Shown in pieces: positions 36,244 to 47,699 of a stretch of 64,000 bases of DNA. A program made the position numbers and the translations under genes. The DNA is from Cordilura impudica (taxonomy: Eukaryota > Arthropoda > Insecta > Diptera > Scathophagidae), in contig OY821517.1 of NCBI GenBank assembly GCA_963682025.1, positions 111,055,625 through 111,119,624 of the forward strand, written 5' to 3'. The stretch's first letter is position 1. Every line of letters starts with the position of its first letter. The notes under the pieces were generated by a model, which saw only the letters and a program-made list of their open reading frames with translations, ran no database searches and was not told the DNA's origin.

Positions 36244-37041
36244 TATACCCTATACCACTATGTGGTTTGGGTATAATGACCTTGTGCTGCTGTTTATAAC
36301 AACCAAAAATATTTGACCTACACCCATCTTTAATTATACCGATCGAATCAGTATCACTATCTGATTCGATTTAACGATGTCCGCCCGTCCGTCCGTCCGT
36401 CTGTGTGTCCATGTAAAGCTTGTAATCAAACTGCAGGTCGCAAATATGAATATATTTTAACTAAATTTGGTATTTGATCTTCTACCGGCCATGGGATGAA
36501 CGGTATTGAAATTGGTGAGAATCGGTCCATGTTCAGACCTAGCCCCAATACAAATGAACCCTATGAAATCAACATATATTGCCATAAGATCCAAATTATC
36601 ATACAAATCTTAGTCAAATTGGTTTTGTATGTATATATTATAGCCATTAAACATTAGTCAAAAATGATCCCTATTGGACAACTCTTAGTCATAGGCCCCA
36701 TATAGAGCTGCTTCCCGATCTTGACTTAAATCTATCAAAAAACAAAAATGTTGCACTGATTCTTGTCAAATTTTGTTTGTATATATTTTTGCAAAATACA
36801 GGAGACTTTACCAAACATGGTCAGGATCGGTCCATTTTTGGGCCTAGTCCCCATATAGATATAACATCCGATATGAACTTTTTCATATCTGCAGCCGAAA
36901 TAATTAATAAAAATCCCACTCAAATTTGGTTTATGCTTATTTTCTATATCCAGTTAGTTGGGCCTGAGAGATAGGGTCTCTAAACGCATGGTATAGGGTA
37001 TCGTATAGTCGGTCTAGACCGACTATAATTTTCTTAATTGT
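36244..37041 (+). mobile_element. mini-me/Helentron-like repeat, full-length copy
   Basis: Both terminal hairpins are present, with the intact 18-bp palindrome near 37007-37024. The GTCC tract is short, about four units near 36384-36402. Confidence 0.88.
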
Positions 37042-38289
37042 TTTCAGCTTGGTGTACATTTTTTACTTAAGCTTAAGAAAGTACTTTGAACGCCACATTA
37101 TGTCTTGAACGCCATATGAGTATTCTTTTTCTCAGAATTTTATTTTTTAAAATTTTTTTAATATTTTTTGCAGCAACGTCAGTGCTTCACTAAAATCCCT
37201 AAATAGATGCCCTTTCGTGGAAAAAGTTCAAAATTTTTAACGTAAAAATTTAAAAGTGATTACTTTTAGGAAAATATGAAAACATAAATCAAACTTTAAT
37301 TTTTTTTATTATTCAAATGACATTTTTTAAAAAGTTTATCTTAATAATTATACACACAATTTCCTCGACATCGCAGAAAGGTTAAAATGATTTTTCATGT
37401 ATTTATGAAAAAATCTAATTATAATGATTTTTTACAGAGCCGAAAAGCGAAGTCGCATTTTTTAAATATCTTCCCGTAAATCGAGTACCCTATATGAAAA
37501 ATTTTAGAAAATTTTAAAACAAAACAAAAAAAAATATTGTTGTACGTTGTGATTGAAATTGACCAATATAAATTATACATGTGACCTTCTCCGAGAAAAG
37601 GGACCTAGTGTGTCAAAAAACCGGATGTGTCGAAAACGGTGGATTCTGGTATCTAAGAGGGTGTAGAAACTTTAAATGCGTTTTTTTTTTCTCAAAACTT
37701 AATTTTCACACAATAGGTCCCTTTTCTGTTTTTTTATACAATCGTTATTACACAACACAGTACTTATGGAGTCACTATAAGAGTTTTTGCATTCATGATG
37801 AGTTAGGTCCTTCTGCCAGCGATTAAGGAGTAAAATCCACTCGGTAGATTGTGATAATGCTCGATACTCTGTATTAGCCTGGTATCGGTATAAATTCGAT
37901 ACTTGTTCTTCGTACATTTTACAGGGAGTAAGTGTTAATTGTTTTATGCATATACAATGTTTTATTTTGCTTACCGTAATAATTATTAATTAATTATTAT
38001 TAAATTATAATTTATAATTATATGGCAAAAATATATACTAAATTGTGTCAGTAATATAAACTAAAATAAGAAATAAAAAATGTATAAATAAAGGTTGCAA
38101 CAATCCAGAAATTAGTATAATTTTTTTAAGACTGGCTGAATAATTTTTTTTTTTTAATTCTGTGACAAAATTTTATTCTGAACAAAATATTTCAAACAAG
38201 TTATTGCTAATAATTAACAAGTTACCTAGTCATTAGCTAACCGAAATACCTGGCAACATCAAAATCGTATTCCTACTCATAAATTTTAA
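37042..38289. other. AT-rich stretch; one small inverted repeat
   Basis: It contains the hairpin-like pair at 37593-37728, listed separately. No protein-like frame was seen; 37581-37826 is open by chance across that repeat. Confidence 0.4.
37593..37728. repeat. Short inverted repeat, 20-bp arms
   Basis: AGAAAAGGGACCTAGTGTGT is matched by ACACAATAGGTCCCTTTTCT about 100 bases later. It may be a tiny MITE or an RNA hairpin relic; no target duplication was identified. Confidence 0.45.
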
Positions 38290-38640
38290 ACAATGGATCA
38301 GGGCGTAATGTCCAATTTAAAGGCTTATTTCTTGCGTCGCGTTTTCAAGATTCTTATCCAATATGTTCAAATCAGATAACAATTACAGAAGTTTGAAAGC
38401 AATTTAATGTATTGAATGCTGTTGATAATATTAAAAAACCTTGGGATTAATTTCAGGAAACTGCTATGTATTGAGTTTGAAAGAAATTATGGCCCGAATA
38501 ACTTCGGTTGTTCATTACAAAATATTCAAGAATTTCATAATGAAATCGTCGCTATGGCACTGAAGTCGGTAAGGATTAAGTAGACAATGAGGAAATGGCA
38601 AAACTTCTTGGAACGGAGCAGGAAGTTATTTCAAATGAAT
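38290..38640 (+). pseudogene. jerky/Tigger-type transposase relic 3 (C-terminal part)
   Basis: MDQGVMSNLKAYFLRRVFK near 38294 matches the PMDQGVI-x-x-FK-x-x-Y-R block that follows the second catalytic Asp. FNVLNAVDNIKKPWD and KKLWPE match the A-W-x-x-V/W region. A last frame gives VDNEEMAKLLGTEQEVIS, like the family's acidic C-terminus. Frameshifts separate all three. Sequence from 38640 on belongs to a piggyBac relic on the other strand, so this copy was truncated there. Confidence 0.7.
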
Positions 38641-39493
38641 AATTAATACCGATCCTTAACTACTATTTCGCCAACGTTCCTTTCACGTTCATCAGACGGT
38701 GCCATTATTGTATAGATTTGTCCCTGCATTGAAAAATTAAATTCAATTTAGTTATTTGGATTTTCAAAAATTTTCAACAATATTGATTGTACCTGCACAC
38801 TTTTATCCCATATTTGGCAGATTTGTGTGAAGCCAGCTTAACCACGATAAGGATACAAGTGTTCACCTATGGTAACGTTGGATCCTGCCTCATAATATCT
38901 ACGAAGACAGCTGTTTGGTATCAAAAAACACCCAAAATTGTGTGTGTTTCCATTATCAAAACGTATGAAGCGTCTTATTTCCCAAAATCATCGTACACCA
39001 CTTAGCAAAAGTAGGCCCAAATTTGATGCATATTCATTTTTTTATGGGAATTCATAATCTCGGTTTTTTTCTTGGATATTTTGATTCACGAATAATTATG
39101 TAACATATTTCGTCTGACGTTATAAATTGGAAAGTTCCTGCAATGGTCAGAGTTTGCACCTGTTGTGCGTACGGAATCTTACAGGTTGCGGTAGTATCGA
39201 AGAACACACATTACCATATGTGGCAGTAAAATATTCGCCAGTTTCAATTGAAGTTCTTCCTCAGAATCACGGTCGTCCTCTGGGTCATATTCTGATGACG
39301 TGGGTTCTCCAACCTCTAAATCATCACCACCAATATCGCCTATACATTCAAGTAAGGCCTCGTCGCCAACTCTTGAATCTTGGTTACTTATTTCTTATTT
39401 GCTCTCTTCAAGCGTTTGACGAATATATGCTTGTGGTTCATCGTATGAAAGTACGCTTAGCTGTCGTGGAGTAAAACATTGACCATCTGCCAT
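38640..39493 (-). pseudogene. piggyBac transposase relic P5
   Basis: Minus-strand reading starts at ATG 39491-39493 with MADGQCFTPRQLSVLSYDEP and an acidic N-terminus (EYDPEDDRDSEEE). Farther on come RFIRFDNGNT, TIGEHLYPYRG (the TVDEQLxPYRG block, with Asp changed to Gly), SAKYGIKV and GQIYTIMAPSDERERNVGE. The N-terminal half of the protein is compressed by deletions, and the frame shifts repeatedly. The remaining catalytic core and the Cys-rich domain are absent; the relic abuts the Tigger fragment at about 38640. No terminal repeats were found. Confidence 0.75.
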
Positions 39494-39871
39494 TTCACTT
39501 TTACTATTTTTTTTTTTCAAATAAAATAAATAAACAGAAACGTTTTTTCTCTTCGAATCTCAAATGCAAAATTAATTTGCTGACAACACTACAAAGGATG
39601 ACATTTCTGCATCAATACAGGCCTTACCTGAAAAACTTGAATTCCAAGGGCAACAAAGAAAAGGCACCAAATGGAATAAACTCCTCGCATAGGTCTTTCC
39701 TGACAGTTATAATCTAATAAAATTTAAATCAAATATCCACAAACACTACTCCGTCTCTCCTCCTTCCAATAACCTATTTTCCTGAAATCAACACATTGCA
39801 CTGCATTTGTAGGGGGCATCCCCTGAGTGTTGGTTAACAAAAAATATGAAATAAAAAAATACAAGCAAAAA

Positions 39872-40629
39872 ACAAGTAAGAAAATTATAGTCGGTCTAGA
39901 CCGACTATGCGATACCCTATACTGGATATAGAAAATAAGCATAAACCAAACTTGAGTGGGATTTTTATTAATTTTTTCGGCTGCAGATATGAAAAAGTTC
40001 ATATCGGATGCTATATCTATATGGGGACTAAACCCAGAAATGGACCGATCCTGACCATGTTTGGTAAATTCTCTTGTATTTTGCAAAAATATATATACAA
40101 ACAAAATTTGAGAAGAATAAGTGCAATATTTTTGTTTTTTGATAGATTTAAGTGAAGATCGGGAAGCAGCTCTATATGGGGTGTATGACTTAGAGTTGCC
40201 TCATAGGTATCATTTTTGTACTACTGATTAATGGATGTTATAAACGCATACAAACCCAATTTGACTAAGATTTATACGATAATTTGGATCTTATGGCAAT
40301 TTAAGTCGATTTCATAGGGGTCATTTGTATGGGGGCTAGGTCTGAACATGGGCCGATTCCCACCAATTTCAATAGCGTTCATCCTATGGCCGATAGAAGC
40401 TTATATACCAAATTTCATCAAAACATATTCATATTTGCGACCTGCAGTTTGATTACAAGCTTTACATGGACACACAGACGGACGACGGACGGACATCGTA
40501 AAATCGAATCAGATAGTGATCCTGATTCGATCGGTATAATTAAACATGGGTGTAGGTCAAATATTTTTGGTTGTTACAAACAGCAGCACAAAGTCATTAT
40601 ACCCAAACCACATAGTGGTATAGGGTATA
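39872..40629 (-). mobile_element. mini-me/Helentron-like repeat, near full length
   Basis: Reverse orientation: it starts ACAAGTAAGAAAATTATAG with the intact palindrome at its left end and finishes with CATAGTGGTATAGGG. The GGAC tract is reduced to a few units near 40481-40495. Confidence 0.88.
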
Positions 40630-40993
40630 ATAAATCCTTCTCTTTACAACTTCACCAACTCAGCCTGTAGTTCCAAACAATACTGCAATGCTATTGTTTA
40701 ATGAATTAAAATATAATATTCATATATGACTGCGTCCTTCTTTTTACAGTTAACCATACCTCTTTTAGTGTAGCTAATGAGGACAGTGTAATAAAGTCAA
40801 GCATCTGCAATATATGAAACTACAAAATATGCATCTCAATATAGGCTTAATTTGCCATCTCCTCAGACTCGTTAGCAAGTCTACAATCCCTTTTAAACAC
40901 TAATAGCCATTTTCATAAAATTTTAATCGGCATTTCAAATCCATTTTAAGCACCAATCAATAAAATTGTATTCATAAATAAATTTTAGCTTAA
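40630..40993. other. Spacer, partly repeat R
   Basis: From about 40902 the sequence (AGCCATTTTCATAAAATTTT, GGCATTTCAAATCCATTTT) matches the repeat R family. It forms the left flank of the piggyBac insertion; the right flank resumes at 43442. Confidence 0.5.
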
Positions 40994-41180
40994 CCTTCGC
41001 TTTCATGACGAATTTTTCTACGTCAACACATAGTATCTACCCGGGTGGATATAAAAATATTGCCTTAATTTTGTATGGGAAAAAATCAAAAAATATCAAA
41101 CAAGGCAAAAATAAATATTATTAAAAAATTATACTTTAGGTAGTTCATTTGCTTTTTTTACTAACTTATTTTTTCGAGTG

Positions 41181-41542
41181 TATTTTGCCTTGTTTTAATA
41201 TTTTTATTTAAAATTTTTTGAAAACTTTTCTATAGTAATTATATTTTATTTGCCCGAACTAAGATATTTAAAATTACAAATTGGAATAGAAAACCACGAA
41301 TCGGATGCTGAAATAGATGTCGAAGATGCAAATGCCGAGCTAAATATTGACAGTGAATCTGTATTTTGCCTTGTTTTAATATTTTTATTTAAAATTTTTT
41401 GAAAACTTTTCTATAGTAATTATATTTTATTTGCCCGAACTAAGATATTTAAAATTACAAATTGGAATAGAAAACCACAAATCGGATGCTGAAATAGCTG
41501 TCGAAGATGCAAATGCCGAGCTAAATATTGACAGTGAATCTG
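41181..41542 (+). repeat. Tandem duplication, two 181-bp units inside P2
   Basis: Units begin at 41181 and 41362 with TATTTTGCCTTGTTTTAATA. Each contains the same start of the acidic N-terminal coding region. Only a few bases differ (for example CACGAATC against CACAAATC), so the duplication is recent or post-insertion. Confidence 0.92.
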
Positions 41543-43115
41543 ATAACAATGAGAGTGACCAAAGTCAACAAGGTTCCACCTATGATGAAACATTCTTCAA
41601 CAGCAAGGATGGTATCAAAGAGCCCATAATGTCATTCGTGAACCATTGTTTATGGGACCTAACCCAATTACAAAAAATTTATCGGCAGTGGATACATTTT
41701 TTTGTATTATGAGTGCGCCCATTAGGATTTCTAACAAAAAAGACGAAGATTTTTATCGTAAATGGAACGCAGAAAATCGTTCTAAAAAGCTGTTACATGG
41801 ATTTCAATTAGTGGTGAAGAGTTGAAACCGTTTCTTGGAATTTTGCTTGTTATGGCCTCCCAGATATCCAACCAAGAAAAATTAAGCGAGCTTTGGAAAC
41901 AACATGCTTTTCCTCTTTATCGTGTCACCATGACTGTTGACCGATTCCAAAGGATTTTACGCTTTATTCGTTTGACAACCATGTCACTAGAGCCACTCGC
42001 CAGTCTTACGATAAGGCAGCACCGATAAGGGATATTTTCGAGATGATTAATTCCAATCTGAGAGTCAATTTCAGGCCTTATGAGACTATTACAGTGGACG
42101 AGCAGTTGTTCGGATATCAAGGCCCAACTAAATTGGCTCAATATAATCCATCAAAACCTGCAAAATATGGAATAAAGATTTGGTGGGCATGCGATGCCAC
42201 AACTTTTTATCCGCTTAATGGGCAAATTTATACTGGAAAATAGGCATTACCAGAGACGTAAACCAAGGCGAGCGGGTAGTGAAAGACCTAACTGCTCCCT
42301 ACAAAAATACAGGGCGAAGTGCAACGACGAACAATTTTTCACTCCCATTGCTCCAGGAGCAACTAACTTGGAAAATAAACATCGTCGGCACTTTGAAGAA
42401 AAAAACAAGCGGTATATGCCCGATGAACTCAAAGCGTCAAAAAGGGTATATTCGCGAGAATTCGGATTTAGTCCGAATGCAAAGATGTTCTCCTACGTCC
42501 CAGAAAGGGACGTGCTGCTTCGAGATTCAGCTGTGTCCGATATAAAACAAAAGCCAGAAATGATTTTGTTTTATAATAAAACCAAAGGCGGTATGGACAC
42601 AATGGAAAAAATGGTGTCCCAATATACCACAAAAAGGCAACAACTTGTTGGCCTCTAGCGATGTCTTTCATGTTGGATATCTCGGCCCTGGCAGCATATA
42701 TAATATACCTTACCAACAGCCCACATAGTGCGGTAAAGAAATCTCGACGTAGACAATTTATGAAGAGCTTGGGTGAGGAGCTTTGCATTTCGCAAGTTAC
42801 GATCCGAGCCCAAAGACCAATCAAGAAGTTTGTCATCCAGACAGCCTTTGAACGTATTTTAGGTATATTTTTGAACCTTTTTGAGTGGAAAAATATTTGG
42901 TTGTTTTTATTATTATAGGCAAGTCAGTATCTGGGTCGAACTACGAAGATGAAGTGTTTGACGCTCATGATGTCCCGGTATGAGATGCAGGTGGGCGCAT
43001 CAAACAAAAAGGTGGGTGCTGCATGAGCTACCAATGTTCCAGAAGAAAGAGAGCTACTCGACAAGCATGTGTCAAATGCAAGAATTCTGTATGTGCAGAA
43101 CATAGCGACAAAGTG
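41431..43115 (+). pseudogene. Broken piggyBac transposase (P2)
   Basis: An acidic N-terminus (AEIAVEDANAELNIDSESDN) is followed by FLGILLVMASQISNQEKLSE, FPLYRVTMTVDRFQRILRFI and ETITVDEQLFGYQGPTKLAQ (first catalytic Asp), then PAKYGIKIWWACDATTFYPL. A stop follows YTGK at 42241. The next frame has VNQGERVVKDL and SATTNNFSLP, where the second catalytic Asp has become Asn. After a frameshift come YVPERDVLLRDSAVS and YNKTKGGMDTMEKM (third Asp kept), then LDISALAAYIIYLTNS. A probable 56-nt intron (42863-42918, GTATAT to TTATAG) precedes the Cys-rich domain GGCCMSYQCSRRKR, ACVKCKNSVCAEH. Several breaks and the lost Asp make it inactive. Confidence 0.9.
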
Positions 43116-43445
43116 TGCACATTGTCATATGGGCCCATTTTCATCTTCTCTCTTTTTCTCACTTTTTTCTATAAATTTTAATTTCAATAAACGAAAATCC
43201 ATTTATTTACATGATGTATTGTTTTTTCAAAAATTTCAGATAGTATCTTTGACATTATATTACCCTACCCGGGTGGATACTATTTACTTACGTAGAAAAA
43301 AAGAAATTAAAAAAAAGTAAAAAAGTAAGTCTAAAATTTGATAACTGACTCGGCAGCGTTTTCAGACTTGCTGAATACTTGCTCAGTTATTTGCAAATGA
43401 AGTCGCTTTCACTACTCGGGTAGGGATTATGAAAGCGAAGGTTAA

Positions 43446-44490
43446 AATACCTATTTTAAAACCTTGTGTAAATGAAAGAATTTTAAAATTGGTTCAGCCA
43501 AATTTTAAACCAATTTTGAAATGACATTTGTACTTTTTTCTTTGTGTTTGTTTTCATTTTGAACATTGTAGATAAAAATTGTCATTCAATAGAAAGAAGT
43601 TAGTTGATTTTTTAATAAATAATGGACACGATATATTTGGTTAATACAATTAATTGGTAAGAACTATTTTTATTACCAAAATTATATGTTTTAATTGTAT
43701 TTTGTTTACAATAGAAACTATTGCCCAAATCTCAAACGATCGTCAAAAGAAAATTTATAGAAAAGGAGCCACCCGTTTTCTATTCCGAATAAGGAACGCT
43801 TGCGCTAAGAAACCTCTTTACTATTCATGTCAATAATAGTATTTATATAAATTATTAAAATAACTTAATTAAGTCAACTATATTAAAAAGAATATTTTTA
43901 ATTTGTAATGATAATAGAACAAAAAAACTAGTGGTGTGTAAACATTCGAAACAAATTATATAAAACTGCAATAAAATCACCACCTAATCATTTTGCTTTT
44001 ACTGGTTTTCTTTATATATTTAATAGACATGGTTTCTATAGAAACCATATTTTTCTCGAAACGGAAAAAAAAAATTTTTTTTTATATAATTAAGTTAGCG
44101 CTAGCTCTAGCTAGTCGTAATGCAAGGATCCCTACATAACATGTGCCTTTGTAAGTGAGGTTAGGGAGAGCCATTTGATTTCAATCCTTAAAATTATATG
44201 GGTACATAACCTAAATGCATGCTGATCAGCAACCGCTCGAATCGAAAACAACCACCGTAAAGTGTTATGCCTCACCCGGAAACAAAAGAAACGACGGAAA
44301 TGACATTTGTTCGATTAAACGTAAATTACTACAGAAAGCAGGAACTTAGGTACATAACCAAACTTCATGACAAGCAGCAAACACGAGGCTCACAAAATAA
44401 AAAAACCTCAACGGTTTCCCTTTACCCGGAGGATTGACGCGACGAAAACGATGCCTGATCCTTCAAGAGTAAATTACTAATGAAAAAAGA
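43446..44490. other. Stretch without a supported gene
   Basis: The left hundred bases continue the repeat flanking P2. A perfect small palindrome, TGGTTTCTATAGAAACCA, lies near 44029-44046. The GC-richer part at 44095-44470 (GTTAGCGCTAGCTCTAGCTA and onwards) could be untranslated DNA of an old retroelement, but nothing decisive is visible. Confidence 0.4.
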
Positions 44491-45254
44491 ACAAATAAGA
44501 AAATTATAGTCGATCTGGACCGACTATGCCATACCCTACACCATGGTTTAGAGACTTTTTCTTTTCGATCCAACTAACTGAATAGAGAAAGTAAGCATAA
44601 ACCAAATTTAAGTGGCATTGTTATTAATCTTTAAGCTGCAGATATGAAAAAGTTCATACAGAGTGATATACTTATATGGGGACTAGGTCAAAAAATGGAC
44701 CGATCTTGACCATATTTTGCAAAGTCACTTATATTTTGAAAAAATATATACAAACCAAATTTGAGAAAAATCTGTGCAATATATTTGGTGTTTGATAGAT
44801 TTAAGGGAAGATCGGGAAGCAGCTCTATATGGGGCCTATGACTAAGAATTGTGGATTATTTTGGAACTACTGATTAATGAATATAATAAACACATACAAA
44901 CCCACTTATATGATAATTTGGATCTTATGGCAATTTATCTCGATTTCATAGGGGTCATTTGTATGGGGACTAGGTCTCAACATGGACCTAAGTCCAATAG
45001 CGTTCATCCGATAGCCGATAAAAGCTTATATGCCAAATTTCACCAAAATACATTCATATTTGCGACCTGTAGTTTGATTACAAATTTTACATGGACACAC
45101 AGACGGATGGACGGACGGACGGACATCACTAAAACGACTCAGAAACTGATTCTGTGCCGATCGGAATAATTAAAGATGGGTCTAGGTCAAATATTTTTGG
45201 TAGTTACAAACAGCAGCACAAACTCATTATACCCAAACCACATAGTGGTATATA
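44491..45254 (-). mobile_element. mini-me/Helentron-like repeat
   Basis: Reverse orientation. The terminal palindrome is decayed (AGTCGATCTGGACCGACT). The GGAC tract near 45108-45125 has four or five units. Its right end directly abuts repeat R at 45257. Confidence 0.85.
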
Positions 45255-45256
45255 TT

Positions 45257-45494
45257 ATAGATACGAATACTGTATGAATTAATAACCATGGTTTTGCATC
45301 AAGTTTTGACTCTAGTGACAAATAAAAAATTTAGTGTTGCCATCGTAGGCTTTACCAAAATGTTAAAATATTTATTACTTAAAACACTGGTTATGAATAC
45401 GAATTTTTAACAAACCTTTTTAATGCTTAAAATGTGTTTTAACTAATTTGTATTTGAAACCAGATTTAAGATTTTTTTTATGAATACAGCTGTT
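45257..45494. repeat. Repeat R, uninterrupted copy (empty site)
   Basis: It aligns with both flanks of the transposon at 23691-24772. TTTATTACTTAAAACACTGG, then TTATGAATACGAATTTTTAA, is continuous here with one TTA (45391-45393). This is the unoccupied target form and independently fixes the 3-bp duplication of the CACT-ended element. Confidence 0.87.
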
Positions 45495-45840
45495 ATCATA
45501 CAAATATCTACATTTTCATATGAGAAATATTCTAATACATAAACAACCAAACATTAAATTAATTTGCATTCCTGAATACTCTGGCATTCGGTGTAACAAA
45601 TTTGCAGATCTCATTGCAAAGGGAGCTAGCCCATTTCCGCTAATTAACCCACGAAATCTTAATTATAGAAATCGGAACAAATTTATTAATAAATATTTTG
45701 ATAAGGAACCCAAAATTTATTTAAATAGCAACACTTCGATATAATACAAAAGATTAAACCAGGAAATGATAGATTTTATATTCTTGTCCATATTACTGGA
45801 TGTACCAGGACACACAAATCTTGCTCACGGACACCTTATG
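45485..45840 (+). pseudogene. LINE RNase H-domain fragment
   Basis: The frame 45520-45744 reads IKLICIPEYSGIRCNKFADL, then IAKGASPFPLINP. This matches the end of the RNase H domain of I- or jockey-group LINEs (the W-V-P-G-H-S-G-I-x-G-N-E-x-AD-x-LAK block), with His changed to Tyr and Asn-Glu to Asn-Lys. A following frame has FLSILLDVPGHTNLAHGHL, resembling the LTGH-x-x-L zone after RNase H. It has no reverse transcriptase or ends. Truncated and dead. Confidence 0.6.
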
Positions 45841-45944
45841 AACATATTCTCACCACAAATTTGCATTTTTTTTTTTAACATGAACAAGATCAACAATTAT
45901 ACGCCTTCCTTTATATTGTCCAAAATTTGCTAATCAAAGACAAA

Positions 45945-46720
45945 ACAAGTAGGAAAATTATAATCGGTCTAGACCGACTATACGAGAGACCCTTTCTCTC
46001 AGGCCCAACTAACTGGATGTAGAAAATAAGCATAACCCAAATTTGAGTGGTATTTTTATTAATTTTTTCGGCTGGAGATATGAAAAAGTTCATATAGGAT
46101 GCTATATCTATATGGGCACTAGGCCCAAAAATGGACCGATCCTGACCATGTTTGGTAAAGTCTCTTGTATTTTGCAAAAATATATACAAACAAAATTTGA
46201 GAAGAATTAGTGCAATATTTTTGTTTTTTGATAGATTTAAGTGAAAATCGGGAAGCAGCTCTATATGGGGCCTATGACTAAGAGTTGTCCAATAGGGATC
46301 ATTTTTGGACTACTGATTAATGGATGTAATATATACATAAAAACCCAATTTGACTAAGATTTGTATGATAATTTGGATCTTATGGCAATATATGTTGATT
46401 TCATAGGGGTCATTTGCATGGGGGCTAGGTCTGAACATGGACCGATTCTCACCAATTTCAACAGAGTTCATCCCATGGCCGATAAAAGATCAAACGCAAA
46501 ATTTCATCAAAATACAATCATAGTTGCGAACTGCAGTTTGATTACAAACTTTACATGGACGGACGGACGGACATCGTTAAATCGAATCAGATAGTGATTC
46601 AGATAGTGATTCTGATTCGATCGGTATAATTAAAGATGGGTGTAGGTCAAATATTTTTGGTTGTTACAAACAGCAGCACAAAGTCATTATACCCAAACCA
46701 CATAGTGGTATAGGGTATAA
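45945..46720 (-). mobile_element. mini-me/Helentron-like repeat, full-length copy
   Basis: Reverse orientation with the intact palindrome near 45965-45982. The GGAC tract near 46557-46570 is short, and a GATTCAGATAGT duplication lies just beyond it. Confidence 0.88.
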
Positions 46721-46804
46721 TAATAAATTTTCTTAACCGTACTCCTTCCTACCTTGAAAAAAACATAATCCTACCTTTATGCAGTTTTATACTTCATGTA
46801 TGTT

Positions 46805-47576
46805 TATACCCTATACCACTATGTGGTTTGGGTATAATGACTTTGTACTGCTGTTTGTAACAACCAAAAATATTTGACCTAGATCCATCTTTAATTATAC
46901 CGATCGAATCAGAATCACTTTTTGAGTTGATTTAACAATGTCCGTCCGTCCGTCTGTGTGTCCATGTAAACTTTTTAATCACACTGCAGGTCGCAAATAT
47001 GAATATAATTTGATGATATTTGGTACATAAGCTTTCATCGGCCATGGGATGAACGCTGTTGAAATTGGTGAGAAGCGGTCCATGTTCAGACCTAGCCCCC
47101 ATACAGATTACCCCAATGAAATCGACATAAATTGCCATAAGATCCAAATTGTCATATAGATCTTACTCAAATTGGGTTTGTATGCGTTCATTACACCCGT
47201 TAATGAGTAGTCCAAAAATGATCCCTTTGGCCCCATATAGAGCTGCTTCCCGATCTTCACTTAAATCTATTAAAAAACAAAAATATTCCACTGATTCTTC
47301 TCCAATTTTGTTGTATATATTTTTGCAAAATACCAGAGACCTTACCAAACATGGTCAGGATCGGTCCATTGTTGGACCTAGTCCCCATATAGATATAGCA
47401 TCCGGTATGAACTTTTTCATATCTGCAGCCAAAAAAATTAATAAAAATCCCACTCAATTTGGTTTTTTGCTTATTTTCTATGTCCAGTTAGTTGGGCCTA
47501 TGAGATAGGGTCTCTAAACGCATGGTATAGAGTATCGTATAGTCGGTCTAGACCGACTATAATTTTCTTACTTGTT
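46805..47576 (+). mobile_element. mini-me/Helentron-like repeat, full-length copy
   Basis: Forward orientation, both terminal hairpins present. With the previous copy it forms a head-to-head inverted pair only about 85 bases apart, so the pair could fold over about 770 bases. Confidence 0.88.
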
Positions 47577-47699
47577 TTATATGGAAATAGATTTATTTTG
47601 TAAACAAAAATTATTTTATTTTCAGAAAAATCAGTTTTACGTATGCATTTACGTATAAAGTGATGAATTAGGTATAGTTTTACATAGTTTCTATACAGG

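Larger units (their letters stand above)
40994..43441 (+). mobile_element. piggyBac-like element P2 with both ends and TTAA duplication
   Basis: The left end CCTTCGCTTTCATGACG pairs with the right end (reverse complement CCTTCGCTTTCATAATCCC). TTAA flanks both sides (40990-40993 and 43442-43445). Internal copies of CTACCCGGGTGGATA lie near 41037 and 43266, and a related CTACTCGGGTAGGG lies near the right end at 43412, probably subterminal binding repeats. The 2448-bp element carries a disrupted transposase. Confidence 0.9.

Noticed and set aside
39127..39474. 115-codon plus-strand frame
   Set aside because: The minus strand encodes the acidic N-terminus of piggyBac relic P5 beginning MADGQCFTPRQL.
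41036..43280. CTACCCGGGTGGATA as the terminal repeat of P2
   Set aside because: The true ends lie farther out at 40994 and 43441, where CCTTCGCTTTCAT repeats meet TTAA on both sides. The CCCGGG motif is subterminal.
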